Assembly (NCBI GenBank): GCA_032988165.1
Contig: JANTQF010000584.1
Location: 1 to 11,145, forward strand
Length of the DNA stretch: 11,145 nt
Direction: 5' to 3'
Origin: Emmonsiellopsis sp. PD_33
Taxonomy: Eukaryota > Ascomycota > Eurotiomycetes > Onygenales > Ajellomycetaceae
Numbering within the stretch: position 1 is the stretch's first letter; each line of letters begins with the position of its first letter. Below the pieces are notes generated by a model. It was not told the origin of the DNA. It searched no databases and saw only the letters and a program-made list of their open reading frames with translations. Shown here piece after piece: positions 1 to 8,249 of this stretch. The translations under genes were made by a program, and so were the position numbers.

Positions 1-123
1 TGGGGGGAGGATGCGCTGGGCTGGTGATAGAGGGCCGGACGTAGGTGTTTCCGGACAGGCTTGAGCGGGTGGGTTCCTGCTAGTCGGCGGTGCGCGTCAA
101 GGGAACAGACATAGTGCGAATGA

Positions 124-164
<41 letters not shown>

Positions 165-755
165 GGGTCTCTCCGCTTGCCCCGCCCTTGAGAGTACTCT
201 GTAGAGGAGAAGTAGTGCAGAGCATGACATGGGTGGGAGACTAAGCTTAAACTAACTAATCTAATCTAATTGAGACTCAACCACCTCATGCAGCTAATAT
301 TTACGTTTATGCACTTTTTAAGCTTGCCCTTGGCTCAGTATTTTGTAGTGTGTTACTTAATCTTTACGTTATTGTTGATTAATAATTCGGGCTTGCAGGG
401 TGCCGAGTTTGATAATTAACTAGTTTAGCCGAGTCACGTCGCATCTTGGCTTGTTCAGTTATTATCGGATTGGCCGATATGGGCTAGTTCCCCATTCAGG
501 GTCGGGCTGATTGACCGTCCGAAGAAACAAGGGGAAGAGAGGCTGCTCCCGGCCCCTATCCCCCCCTCTCCGGGCCGGCAATGCCAAATACCGATCCGGA
601 TTAGGGCAAAATATCTAGTTCTATCCATCTCCGCACGCTTCTCAACCACTCGGATAACCCACCACCCGCCAGGCTTCTATCTACGTACGCGTTCCCTGGG
701 TTCCCAACCGACGGATGAGATGGGAGAATTACTGATCGCATGATGCCCATGGCGG
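1..755. other. Non-coding flank at left edge
   Basis: Apart from the poly-G run, nothing here can be supported as a gene. The part after about 240 is AT-rich, with short CTAAT-type repeats at 252-271. A 64-codon minus-strand frame (455-649) has no recognisable features. The stretch may hold the promoter of the uncertain frame that starts at 756. Confidence 0.4.
126..163 (+). repeat. Poly-G homopolymer, about 38 bases
   Basis: An uninterrupted G run lies in otherwise mixed, non-coding sequence, followed by AGGG. It could form G-quadruplexes and would be length-unstable. An artefact (poly-G calls or a gap-edge error) is also possible. Confidence 0.9.
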
Positions 756-1397
756 ATGAATCTGGCAACTATTGTAATTAGACGCCTGGCTACCGGCGAG
801 AACTCGAGCACCCGTTCGTTATCGTTAGACAGTCAGCCAAATGATATAGCCGAATGTGGGAGGTTCCGGAACGATCGTTTGCCATTTTCTCAAATGGATT
901 TGTTGACCTCGCGTCGTGCGGGTGGGGGATTGGAAGGGGGGGAAGGGAAGCATTGGGATGGAAGAAGTGATCGGGGGACGTTGGCTGGTGAGCTATTGCC
1001 GGGAGATCAAGGTCGATATGCGATGTCGACATTCTTCTTTCCTGGGTCCTTCGATAAGGCCTGGTACCGGTCTCCATATTCGTCCATGGACTGGTATCCA
1101 TTGTGCATGCTGCCCATCCTAGAGCATGGTCAAACCATTTCACTACATGCTACGGTTGGCTCTCGTTCGCCTGTTCCTAACCACCCGCCGAACAATCTCA
1201 ATACTGTTAGTGGATGGATCGTTTCCCTAGAATCCCAGGGGCTTGGTTTTGGTATGGTTGGAGGGGATTATCTGCCTCAGGTCGTTCATCCATCCCTTTC
1301 CCCAGGTTCATACATCGTTCCAAGGGAAACCCTCACTCATCGTTCATCCTCGTTGTTCATTGAGTTCCCAAGCAAGGTCTCTCTCGCGCCTGTCTAA
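756..1397 (+). CDS. Uncertain orphan protein, 213 residues
   Basis: An intronless ATG-to-TAA frame, long for this non-coding flank. I do not recognise the protein. It is mixed in composition, with a Gly-rich patch (about residues 56-64), an aromatic segment near 95-115 (FFFPGSFDKAW, then YRSPYSSMDWYP) and a Ser/Pro-rich C-terminus. No signal peptide, membrane segment or known motif is seen. The ATG has G at -3 but no clear promoter, and a 117-codon frame overlaps on the other strand (790-1143), so composition alone may keep both open. It may be a lineage-specific gene, a remnant, or chance. Confidence 0.25.
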   Translation: MNLATIVIRRLATGENSSTRSLSLDSQPNDIAECGRFRNDRLPFSQMDLLTSRRAGGGLEGGEGKHWDGRSDRGTLAGELLPGDQGRYAMSTFFFPGSFDKAWYRSPYSSMDWYPLCMLPILEHGQTISLHATVGSRSPVPNHPPNNLNTVSGWIVSLESQGLGFGMVGGDYLPQVVHPSLSPGSYIVPRETLTHRSSSLFIEFPSKVSLAPV

Positions 1398-2715
1398 GGA
1401 CCTTCATAGTGAACTGCAGAATTCTCCATAACCACAGGCATCATTTGAGACCTAGGTACACCACAGATCGAGTCATTCAAGGGGGAAAGCAACCCCACAT
1501 AGACCAACTGAGCTTTTCTATATGCAATCCATCGAGGCTAGACAGCAGCATATCACATCACCAAGTGTTTCTTGGTTTGTGACCAACAATCAGTTTGAGA
1601 AATCCCGTGAATGTATCTCCATGATTTGGCGAGGGCCCAGTTGACTTTATCTTTTTCTTATGGCTACATGTATGTGCAATATCAGACAAGCAGCGCATGC
1701 ATATCACAAAACAATGTTAAAACCAAGTCCGACCCCGCGCGCACACACAAAAAGAAGATACCATGGCTCCTTTCCCTCGCGCCCTCCAGTGGCTTCTCCA
1801 CCGCGATGGAGTGGGCACTACCAGTCTCTAGTAGCACTATGATAGCTTCTCTGGAAAGTATCAAGTGAAGAAAACTTGATAGTTAAAGGTGATACTAGAG
1901 ATGTAGAAGAGTAAGTTCAAAACCTGCCAGTCAAGGGGAAACCGAAAGGGAAAACCCCTCACATAAAAAAAGCCAGTCAAAGAAAGAAAGGAGTTTTTCC
2001 AGGGGAATTGATATCTCGACGCTGCCTACATATGGAGTCCAGGCCACATTCATGCGCCCGCTGATAGGACGGGCCATACGAATAATGGATTGCGTGCTTG
2101 TTCAGTTCATCAAGAGGCATTGTAGGTCCAAGGGACTGTCCCTCTCATATTGAGAACACGAGGAGGAAAAGGAAAGGGTCGAGTCTGATGATATTGGTAT
2201 TGGTAAAAATTGGAGTTACCATCCATACACGCCAAGCGGCGTCGCATGGAAGGATCTGAGAGTTTAAATTACCACCAGACAGGAACAAGACCGCCTTGCG
2301 ATCCTGGCCTAAACTGCGTCTGGCAGTGATCTGCCCTTGGCAACGCTGATCATCATATATCTGTGTGTTGATGATTCTCGCACAGATTCTGCAGGAAATA
2401 ATATAATACGATCTCATGTATTTTTTACACTTGGGAACCCAGAAGGGTCGATTGTTCTGGGTGTGAGTTTTGGCAGGATATTTGATGAATATTGGCCCTA
2501 ACTAATAACTTGATAAGCCAGATTTCTCCTCTGCCACCCCCCCGCCCCCTGAATTTTGAGAGATCTGGCAACCCACATGTGGTCGCTGCATCACCGTCTC
2601 TCGCCATGCAAACTACTAACTAAGCTTACTAATTTCACAGCTTGGTCTGGTTTAACTTTGCGGACTGACCGGATTCGATTCTAGTATCTAATAACTAGAT
2701 CTGGCCTATGTACAG
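1398..2715. other. Intergenic stretch without a supported gene
   Basis: Only short frames lacking family signatures are present. A GTAAGT at 1911 has no matching branch and acceptor nearby. CTAAC at 2616-2620 followed by TTCACAG ending at 2640 would make a good plus-strand acceptor, as would TGTACAG ending at 2715. These may belong to the spliced locus just downstream, but no donor could be paired with them. Confidence 0.4.
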
Positions 2716-3157
2716 GACATACATGACGTGACCCTGTGCGGCGAGCGGATGCTGCGGCAACTCCTTGGCATTCCCAACCAATCGGAACATTGTGGCAGAG
2801 CTGAGTCAGCTGCCGTCAGACTCGGTCGGAGTGAACCTGCAGATGAATGACGATTTTCTTTGTCAGCCGGAGAGCTGGTGAGTGCGGAGAGAAAAACGAG
2901 AAAAGACCCAACCCCAAAGAAGAGCACCTCAAATGTAGTATCAACTATCATTGACGAACCTCAAGCTGTTTACGGGTTTCCTCGTCGATGTTTTCAGTGG
3001 GGTCCTCACCTGGTAAGTTCAAGCTGCTGCTTTTCCCCCTTCTCTACTACTATCCCAGTATTGCTAACGCGTGCAATTGTGTAGCATGCCAGTGATCAGG
3101 CAAGCGGGAGGACACTGTGGGCTCAAGACCGATGATGATTTCTGGAGTATACCATAG
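2716..3157 (+). CDS. Possible small spliced gene or gene remnant
   Basis: The region is marked by one very good intron (3013-3084) and a possible second (2878-2997). Reading A joins an exon ending at 2877, a 15-base exon 2998-3012 and an exon 3085-3157. From ATG 2843 it gives a 40-residue, four-Cys product ending at TAG 3155-3157. The same frame stays open upstream to 2732, adding a Cys-rich stretch, but with no ATG. Reading B keeps 2878-2997 as coding and runs in another frame from 2695 to a TGA just after the last splice, broken by one TGA at 2848. I recognise neither product. It could be a short secreted protein, a decayed gene, or a non-coding spliced RNA. Confidence 0.35.
2878..2997 (+). 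other. Possible intron, 120 bases
   Basis: The donor is GTGAGT at 2878 and the acceptor TTTTCAG ends at 2997. The best branch-like site is TTTAC near 2969-2973, which is weak. Splicing would leave a 15-base exon before the next intron, which is unusual, but it joins a continuous frame across both junctions. Confidence 0.35.
3013..3084 (+). other. Canonical fungal intron, 72 bases
   Basis: The donor is GTAAGT at 3013 and the branch site is a perfect GCTAAC (CTAAC at 3064-3068). The acceptor GTGTAG ends at 3084, 17 bases past the branch A. Length, motifs and spacing are all typical of a Pezizomycotina intron, with a CT-rich stretch inside. This is the best evidence that the neighbourhood is transcribed on the plus strand. 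Confidence 0.65.
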
Positions 3158-4766
3158 CTGATGGGCACCTGGTCACCCTCTGGGCACCTGGGCAGCTCGA
3201 GCTGTTGGCCTCCGCTGAGGTCCCTAGTTCTCATTTGGCGTACAGCCTGTCAGTTTCCGTTGTATCTTGCTTCTTCTTGTTGTACTTATTCTTCTCCTAC
3301 TTTTTTCCCGCTTTCTTTTCTGGGAGGATCCATAAGGGCGAGGGAGGTGTTAGCTTACCTTTTCGTGGATGACGGTGATATCGTCTGTATATCAGTTCCA
3401 CCCATATAAGGACCATGCTATTTGATTTCAGCGGGAGGATGAGGATGGAGGATGGAGGATGGGATTGAAAGAGCCTGGGAAGATTGTAAATAAACAACGC
3501 TCCCCCTCCAGCGGCAGGTGCAGATCTAATATTCGCCCGAGACACGAAAGAGCGAATTGCTATGGCCAAACAGCGTTGCCCTCAGAGGCAGGAGACACTC
3601 CAGATCACGGACGCAACTTCCCCCCCTTCCCGCCCATGGATTTTGTACACTGCGATATTAACTGCCGTTTCTTAGGTATTCAGCTACGGAGCAACCACTT
3701 CTCTCTACTCCGTCCAAACGAATCGGGAATCGAGCATCGTCAACATTTCCCTTTCCCCAGTTCCTTCCAATAACCCGGCAAACGTGCTTACTAGAGACGA
3801 TTGTGTGTCGAATCGAAGTTTGTCCGATAACCAATCAATCATGCCGCTGTCGAGGAAAGTATACTACCCCTTTTACGGCTTTTACTTGACAGTCAGTTTT
3901 TGATTTAGGGACTCAGTGGCAAGAGCCCGGTATGCCCTGTTTCCATACATGTCCTTGGCTGCGCTCAGGGGGTGGAGTTGTATATATGCTTTCTCTACGA
4001 TTATCAGGCTTGAAGCCGCCACAAACCGGATCACGACAAGAAGTGGAGAGGCCTATCAGCATTAACGCTATGGGATTTCTACTTCTAGATGTGTGGTCGG
4101 CGGCATAGAGGGATGCATAGGGGATTTACGATGCATGGATGATCTGCTGTTTCTCAGTCGATAAACGCGATACCTAGTATCATGAACCCAACACACAAAC
4201 GCAGTGAACAATAGAAATATGGGCCACCACGGGTTCGGATATATCAGATTCAAATAGCAACACAGGGACCGCGCTCCTGGTGATGAGGCTATTACTTTAC
4301 TAGCTACTAGCAGTATTCAACAACCCCGGAATCTCCCTATTTCAATTCATTTCTTTTGCTTTTCACATTGTTTATCTCTTTTCATTGTTTTTTAAAAACA
4401 CAATTTCGAGTAAGATACATACTATATTCTATCCTCGAAGCCAACAAATGGGCGGCATTACACGGATATCCTGGTAGTTCCAAGGTTTGGATGGATGTCT
4501 TGCCAAGCTCCCGACAGCGGAGAAATAAATGTTCCGCCACCTGCGCCTTTCCTAGTCTATCTTAGATCAATATTTACTGGAGGTAGATGTATGCTCGATA
4601 ACTACGCGAAGTAACTGCAGTTTAAAATGTATTTTCGTATAAAGGCAGCTGAGCAGATAGATCTGTCAATATCAAGACGCCTAAAAATAGCAACCGTGGG
4701 TGCAGAATCCCACTGCCCCGTAAAGCCAATACGCAGCAACCTGGGTAAATTAACATTGGTTCCTGG
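3158..4766. other. Long intergenic region, no supported gene
   Basis: No convincing gene is visible. It contains a short GAGGATG-type tandem (about 3434-3463) and a direct repeat TGGGCACCTGG at 3162-3172 and 3181-3191. A 104-codon frame at 3459-3773 has no recognisable domain. The stretch from about 4000 probably forms the distal upstream region of the RRM gene. Confidence 0.4.
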
Positions 4767-4781
4767 TGGCTCCAGGAGCCA
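4767..4781. repeat. 15-base palindrome TGGCTCC-A-GGAGCCA
   Basis: Perfect 7-base arms flank one central base, four bases upstream of the left CGGTA repeat arm. It could be a dimer-binding site in the upstream region of the RRM gene. No named factor site is claimed. Confidence 0.6.
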
Positions 4782-4784
4782 GCG

Positions 4785-4878
4785 CGTACGGTACGGTACG
4801 GTGGGTTTCCCCAGGCCCGCGCACCAGCCAACCAGAGCCCGCACCGCCGCCCCCAATACCGCGGTACCGTACCGTACG
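4785..4878. repeat. Inverted pair of CGGTA pentamer repeats
   Basis: The left arm, 4785-4799, reads CGTACGGTACGGTAC. The right arm, 4864-4878, is its exact 15-base reverse complement, and 64 bases separate them. Each arm is itself a period-5 direct repeat (CGG spaced by two bases). The element sits just upstream of the CT tract of the RRM gene. CGG triplets are typical half-sites of fungal Zn2Cys6 regulators, so a protein-binding role is possible. A cruciform or a remnant of a small inverted-repeat element are alternatives. The regulator, if any, is unknown. Confidence 0.7.
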
Positions 4879-4907
4879 GAGCACACAGCTGGCCAACCAC
4901 CATGCGG

Positions 4908-5240
4908 CTCTTGTCTCCTTTTGCTCGCTGGCCTCCATCCTCATCTCACCTCTCCTCCTCGCCCTCGTCTCTCCATCTTCTTCTCTCCTCCCACCGTCTC
5001 TACATTGTGCCGTATTTTTATCCTCCTTGTTGCTCCGGCATCCCTTCACTCTCGTTCATTCGTTCTCTCGTTTCTCAACACTCGTTTAACTCCGTTTTTT
5101 CCTTTTTCCCGCCTATTGTTTCTCTAATATTTTTTGCCCTTGTCTGCGTGCTGTAATACCATATCCGCTTCTTTTTTATATCTTCCTTTTGATCGCCTTT
5201 ACGCTCCTTTCAGACTCGTTTACTTGTCAGGCCCCTCTTT
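4908..5240 (+). promoter_or_regulatory. Pyrimidine-rich core promoter and start region
   Basis: The plus strand is dominated by C and T for about 330 bases, in TCTCCTCC and CTTTTTTCC-type runs. Pyrimidine tracts of this kind are common just upstream of transcription starts in Aspergillus-type genes. The start site is inferred to lie within or just after the tract, giving a leader of roughly 500-700 bases before splicing. Several overlapping open frames cross it, but they encode only low-complexity Ser/Leu/Pro/Phe strings and are taken as composition artefacts. Confidence 0.5.
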
Positions 5241-5382
5241 AATCTCCCCTTCGAACTCCTCAACTCGTTGTTGTCTCGCCGATATCCCGCCGTGAACGGA
5301 TTCTTTGTCCCCACCGCGCTTCGCTCGAACAAGTTTGTCTACGACTCGAAAGACGGAAACTGGTCGAATATCTTCGGTCTAG

Positions 5383-5561
5383 GTGAGGACAACATTCCTA
5401 GGCACTCCCCTGCCTTGATCCTTTATTCCTCTTTGATTGCATGGACCATTGCGTTGCGTGAAGGACTCTGCCGCATTCACTGATGCCTTCGAGACCACCT
5501 TTACCTTCACTGGCAGACTGCCGCCTAGATTGATCTTTGACTCATGAATCCGGCTTTGCAG
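5383..5561 (+). other. Predicted 5'-UTR intron of the RRM gene
   Basis: The donor is CTAG|GTGAGG at 5383 and the acceptor is TTTGCAG ending at 5561. A TTGAC branch-like site at 5537-5541 puts its A 21 bases before the end of the intron, a usual fungal spacing. The 179-base intron holds every ATG found between 4903 and the start codon at 5799 (at 5441, 5483 and 5544). The flanking exonic leader contains none, although hundreds of bases of random sequence should. This supports a real spliced, non-coding leader. An alternative coding first exon is unlikely, because the open frame before the donor has no ATG. Confidence 0.7.
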
Positions 5562-5798
5562 GCGGCTAATCTTTGTCGGTTCTCAGATCCTCCTCTTAAT
5601 CCTGGCTTCAATCCCGCGTTCGATTTATTCTGAACGGTTGCATATACCCTAATCCCCCCCTCTAATATACCCGACTTCGGTACCCTCACAAAAAGCCGGC
5701 CCGCTTGGTATCCCAGCCACTACTATAATTCTTCTTCGAGACCCTCCGTCCTTGCTAGCGAAGATATAATTCGATTCTCCCTTACTATATCTTCAATA

Positions 5799-8249
5799 AT
5801 GCAACAGCCTGCGTCGAAACTACCCAATATGAATGCCGATGCCACTGGATTCTCCCACGGAGCCTACACCTCGAACAACATGGGCTTTGGAGACCGCAAC
5901 TCCCGTAGGGCCAATATTCCTTCGATCAATACCGGAGTCAATGGCCAAAATGGGGACTTGACTGCTCCTGGGACTGCCGCCTTCGATATGAATTTCACCC
6001 CATTGCTTCCGTCTCAGCTTCTCCTTGGAAGCCCCTTCCAGCCCGGCACTCCCTCCGCCTTCACATCGCCCCAATTCACCGGATTTGGAGGCTTCCCTCA
6101 AGGCAATGGTTCAGGCCATAACCAGAACCAGCAGAACCAGATTGGAAGCCCTACCCAAGGCCAGCAAAACCCGCTTTCGCCGCAACTTTACCAGAGTCTG
6201 ATGTCTCCAGACGGATTCAATGGCTCTCAGCTCCTGGCTGGACCACAGTCTCCAGTTGGTGCCTTCCCTGGATTTGCTAATGCTGCCTTTGGAACCGCTA
6301 ATGCGTCACTTCAGGCGAACCCGGGAATGCTCTCAGGAACAAGCCGCACCGTTTATTTGGGCAACCTCCCCCCTGAGACTTCGGCAGAGGAAATTCTTGG
6401 CCATGTCCGAAGTGGTCAAATCGAGTCCGTTCGTTTGCTCGCGGATAAAAACTGCGCTTTCATTTCTTTCTTGGAAAGCAGTTCCGCCACCCACTTCCAC
6501 TCCGATGCGATTCTGAAGAAGCTGGCTATCAAGGGGAACGACATCAAGATTGGCTGGGGTAAGCCATCCCAGGTGCCAACTTCTGTAGCTTTGGCGGTTC
6601 AGCAGTCGGGCGCTTCCCGAAATGTCTACTTGGGTAATCTTGCGGAGGATGTTACAGAAGAAGAACTACGTGAAGACTTGGGGAAATTTGGGCCTATTGA
6701 TACCGTGAAACTTGTCAAGGAGAAGTCGATTGGATTTGTGCATTTCCTGTCCATCAGCAACGCAATCAAGGCTGTGACCCAACTCCCACAGGAACCCAAA
6801 TGGCAGGCGCCCAAGCGTGTCTACTACGGCAAAGATCGCTGCGCCTATGTTTCAAAAACTCAGCAGCAAAATGCTGCCCAATATCTGGGCATTGCCCCCG
6901 GTTACGCGCACATCCTAAACTCTGCCGATCGGGATCTTATTTCTAACGCTTTGGCACAACAATCCGTTGCCGCCGCTGCAGTTGCAACTACGGCCGGTGG
7001 GGTCAACAACCTTGGGAACCGGACAGTTTATCTGGGGAATATCCATCCTGAAACGACTATCGAAGAGATCTGCAATGTTGTTCGCGGCGGTCTTCTGCAT
7101 CACATTCGCTACATTCCCGACAAGCACATCTGCTTCGTGACCTTCATCGACCCAACATCCGCTGCGTCATTCTATGCTCTTAGCAACCTGCAGGGTTTGA
7201 TGATCCATAACCGGAGACTAAAGATCGGCTGGGGTAAACATTCGGGTGCCCTACCCCCTGCCATTGCGTTGGCAGTCAGTGGTGGTGCTTCCCGAAATGT
7301 GTATATCGGTAACCTGGATGAAACCTGGACTGAGGAACGCCTTCGCCAAGATTTCTCCGCCTACGGCGAAATCGAACTTGTCAATGCTTTGCGTGAGAAG
7401 AGCTGTGCGTTCGTTAACTTTACCAACATTGCGAACGCCATTAAGGCCATCGAGGCGATGCGGAGTCGGGAGGAGTACAAGCGGTTCAAGATCAACTTCG
7501 GAAAGGATCGTTGTGGAAATCCTCCCCGTCAAATCAACGGCCAAAACCGCGAGGGTAACCAGTCATCTCCCACATTAAATGGGAATCTGCAAAGTCAGGG
7601 AGGATCCCAATCTAGCCCGACGCGGCCAGCCCTTTCGCCCGCACCAGGCTCCACAGGGTCTCATAATGGACAACAAAACCGAAATATCCCCGTTGCCCCT
7701 ACCCCATCCGCCATTCTGAATGCCGGAGGCAACAATCCCCTGACAATGTACCTGAACCATGTTTCCCAGCAGCAAGCCCAGGAGCAGGAGAACCGAATGA
7801 ATGACCCCTTGGCATTGGCAACTCTCCAACAACAGCAACAACAAGCTCTTGCTAATCAACAAGCTGCGCTTTACAATGGGGCTGGATCCAATGAACTACC
7901 AAATGGTAACTCAATGCACCAATCGAAGGGATCTACCAACGGATTCCTTAACGTTTCCAATGGCACACCATCGTCAAGCCATCACGTCACTAGCAGCAAC
8001 ACCTTGAATGTTCCCCGCGCTCAGCACTCTCGCGCGGTCAGCCTTCCATCTTTCTCACAAGAGGCTTTTGGTCAAGGATCAAATCAGTCACACCAGTCCC
8101 GTGGTGGGCTGCCTCATCATCAAGCCCAGGGAAGCTTCTCTGGTTTTGGCGGCGGCCTTGGTGGGTTAAACCACAGCGGATTCGGTTTATCTATCAACAA
8201 TGAAGGCTCCCTCCCCGGATGGGCTGAGGAAGAGATTGGAGCGAAATGA
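5799..8249 (+). CDS. nrd1: Four-RRM RNA-binding protein, Nrd1/Mrn1 family
   Basis: This is an uninterrupted 816-residue frame with A at -3 of the ATG and no ATG between the predicted leader intron and the start. Four RRMs are visible. RNP2 motifs lie at residues 185-190, 276-281, 410-415 and 501-506 (VYLGNL, VYLGNL, VYLGNI, VYIGNL). RNP1 motifs lie at 217-224, 309-316, 442-449 and 534-541. In all four, the first RNP1 aromatic is replaced by Cys or Ile, while the second (Phe) is kept. RRM1-2 and RRM3-4 are duplicated modules: IGWGK at 251-255 and 476-480, then ALAV and GASRNVY, then GKDRC at 344-348 and 568-572. The N-terminus (1-180) is Asn/Gln/Gly/Pro-rich with eight S/T-P sites. The C-terminus (573-816) is Gln/Ser/Asn-rich with Q6 at 677-682. 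This architecture matches fission yeast Nrd1 (Msa2), an RNA-binding repressor of sexual differentiation that also binds cdc4 mRNA, and budding yeast Mrn1. It should not be confused with the S. cerevisiae termination factor NRD1. A cytoplasmic or granule-associated mRNA regulator is inferred. Confidence 0.95.
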   Translation: MQQPASKLPNMNADATGFSHGAYTSNNMGFGDRNSRRANIPSINTGVNGQNGDLTAPGTAAFDMNFTPLLPSQLLLGSPFQPGTPSAFTSPQFTGFGGFPQGNGSGHNQNQQNQIGSPTQGQQNPLSPQLYQSLMSPDGFNGSQLLAGPQSPVGAFPGFANAAFGTANASLQANPGMLSGTSRTVYLGNLPPETSAEEILGHVRSGQIESVRLLADKNCAFISFLESSSATHFHSDAILKKLAIKGNDIKIGWGKPSQVPTSVALAVQQSGASRNVYLGNLAEDVTEEELREDLGKFGPIDTVKLVKEKSIGFVHFLSISNAIKAVTQLPQEPKWQAPKRVYYGKDRCAYVSKTQQQNAAQYLGIAPGYAHILNSADRDLISNALAQQSVAAAAVATTAGGVNNLGNRTVYLGNIHPETTIEEICNVVRGGLLHHIRYIPDKHICFVTFIDPTSAASFYALSNLQGLMIHNRRLKIGWGKHSGALPPAIALAVSGGASRNVYIGNLDETWTEERLRQDFSAYGEIELVNALREKSCAFVNFTNIANAIKAIEAMRSREEYKRFKINFGKDRCGNPPRQINGQNREGNQSSPTLNGNLQSQGGSQSSPTRPALSPAPGSTGSHNGQQNRNIPVAPTPSAILNAGGNNPLTMYLNHVSQQQAQEQENRMNDPLALATLQQQQQQALANQQAALYNGAGSNELPNGNSMHQSKGSTNGFLNVSNGTPSSSHHVTSSNTLNVPRAQHSRAVSLPSFSQEAFGQGSNQSHQSRGGLPHHQAQGSFSGFGGGLGGLNHSGFGLSINNEGSLPGWAEEEIGAK

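Noticed and set aside
2145..2417. 90-codon minus-strand frame
   Set aside because: No motif, no conserved-looking segment and no promoter or splice context.
2660..2700. T-loop-like GGATTCGATTCTAG as a tRNA
   Set aside because: No acceptor, D or anticodon stems fold around it.
3459..3773. 104-codon plus-strand frame
   Set aside because: It starts inside the GAGGATG tandem, is compositionally uneven and has no domain or splice support.
4627..5127. Open frames of 84-166 codons across the CT-rich tract
   Set aside because: Three plus-strand frames overlap and encode low-complexity Ser/Leu/Pro/Phe strings. Pyrimidine bias keeps them open. The ATG at 4902 has a good context but probably lies upstream of the transcription start.
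5268..5483. 71-codon frame as a coding first exon of the RRM gene
   Set aside because: It begins with TTG and no ATG precedes it in frame. It runs into the predicted leader intron.
5820..7862. Other-frame and minus-strand frames inside the RRM gene
   Set aside because: They are shadows of the strongly supported 816-codon frame.
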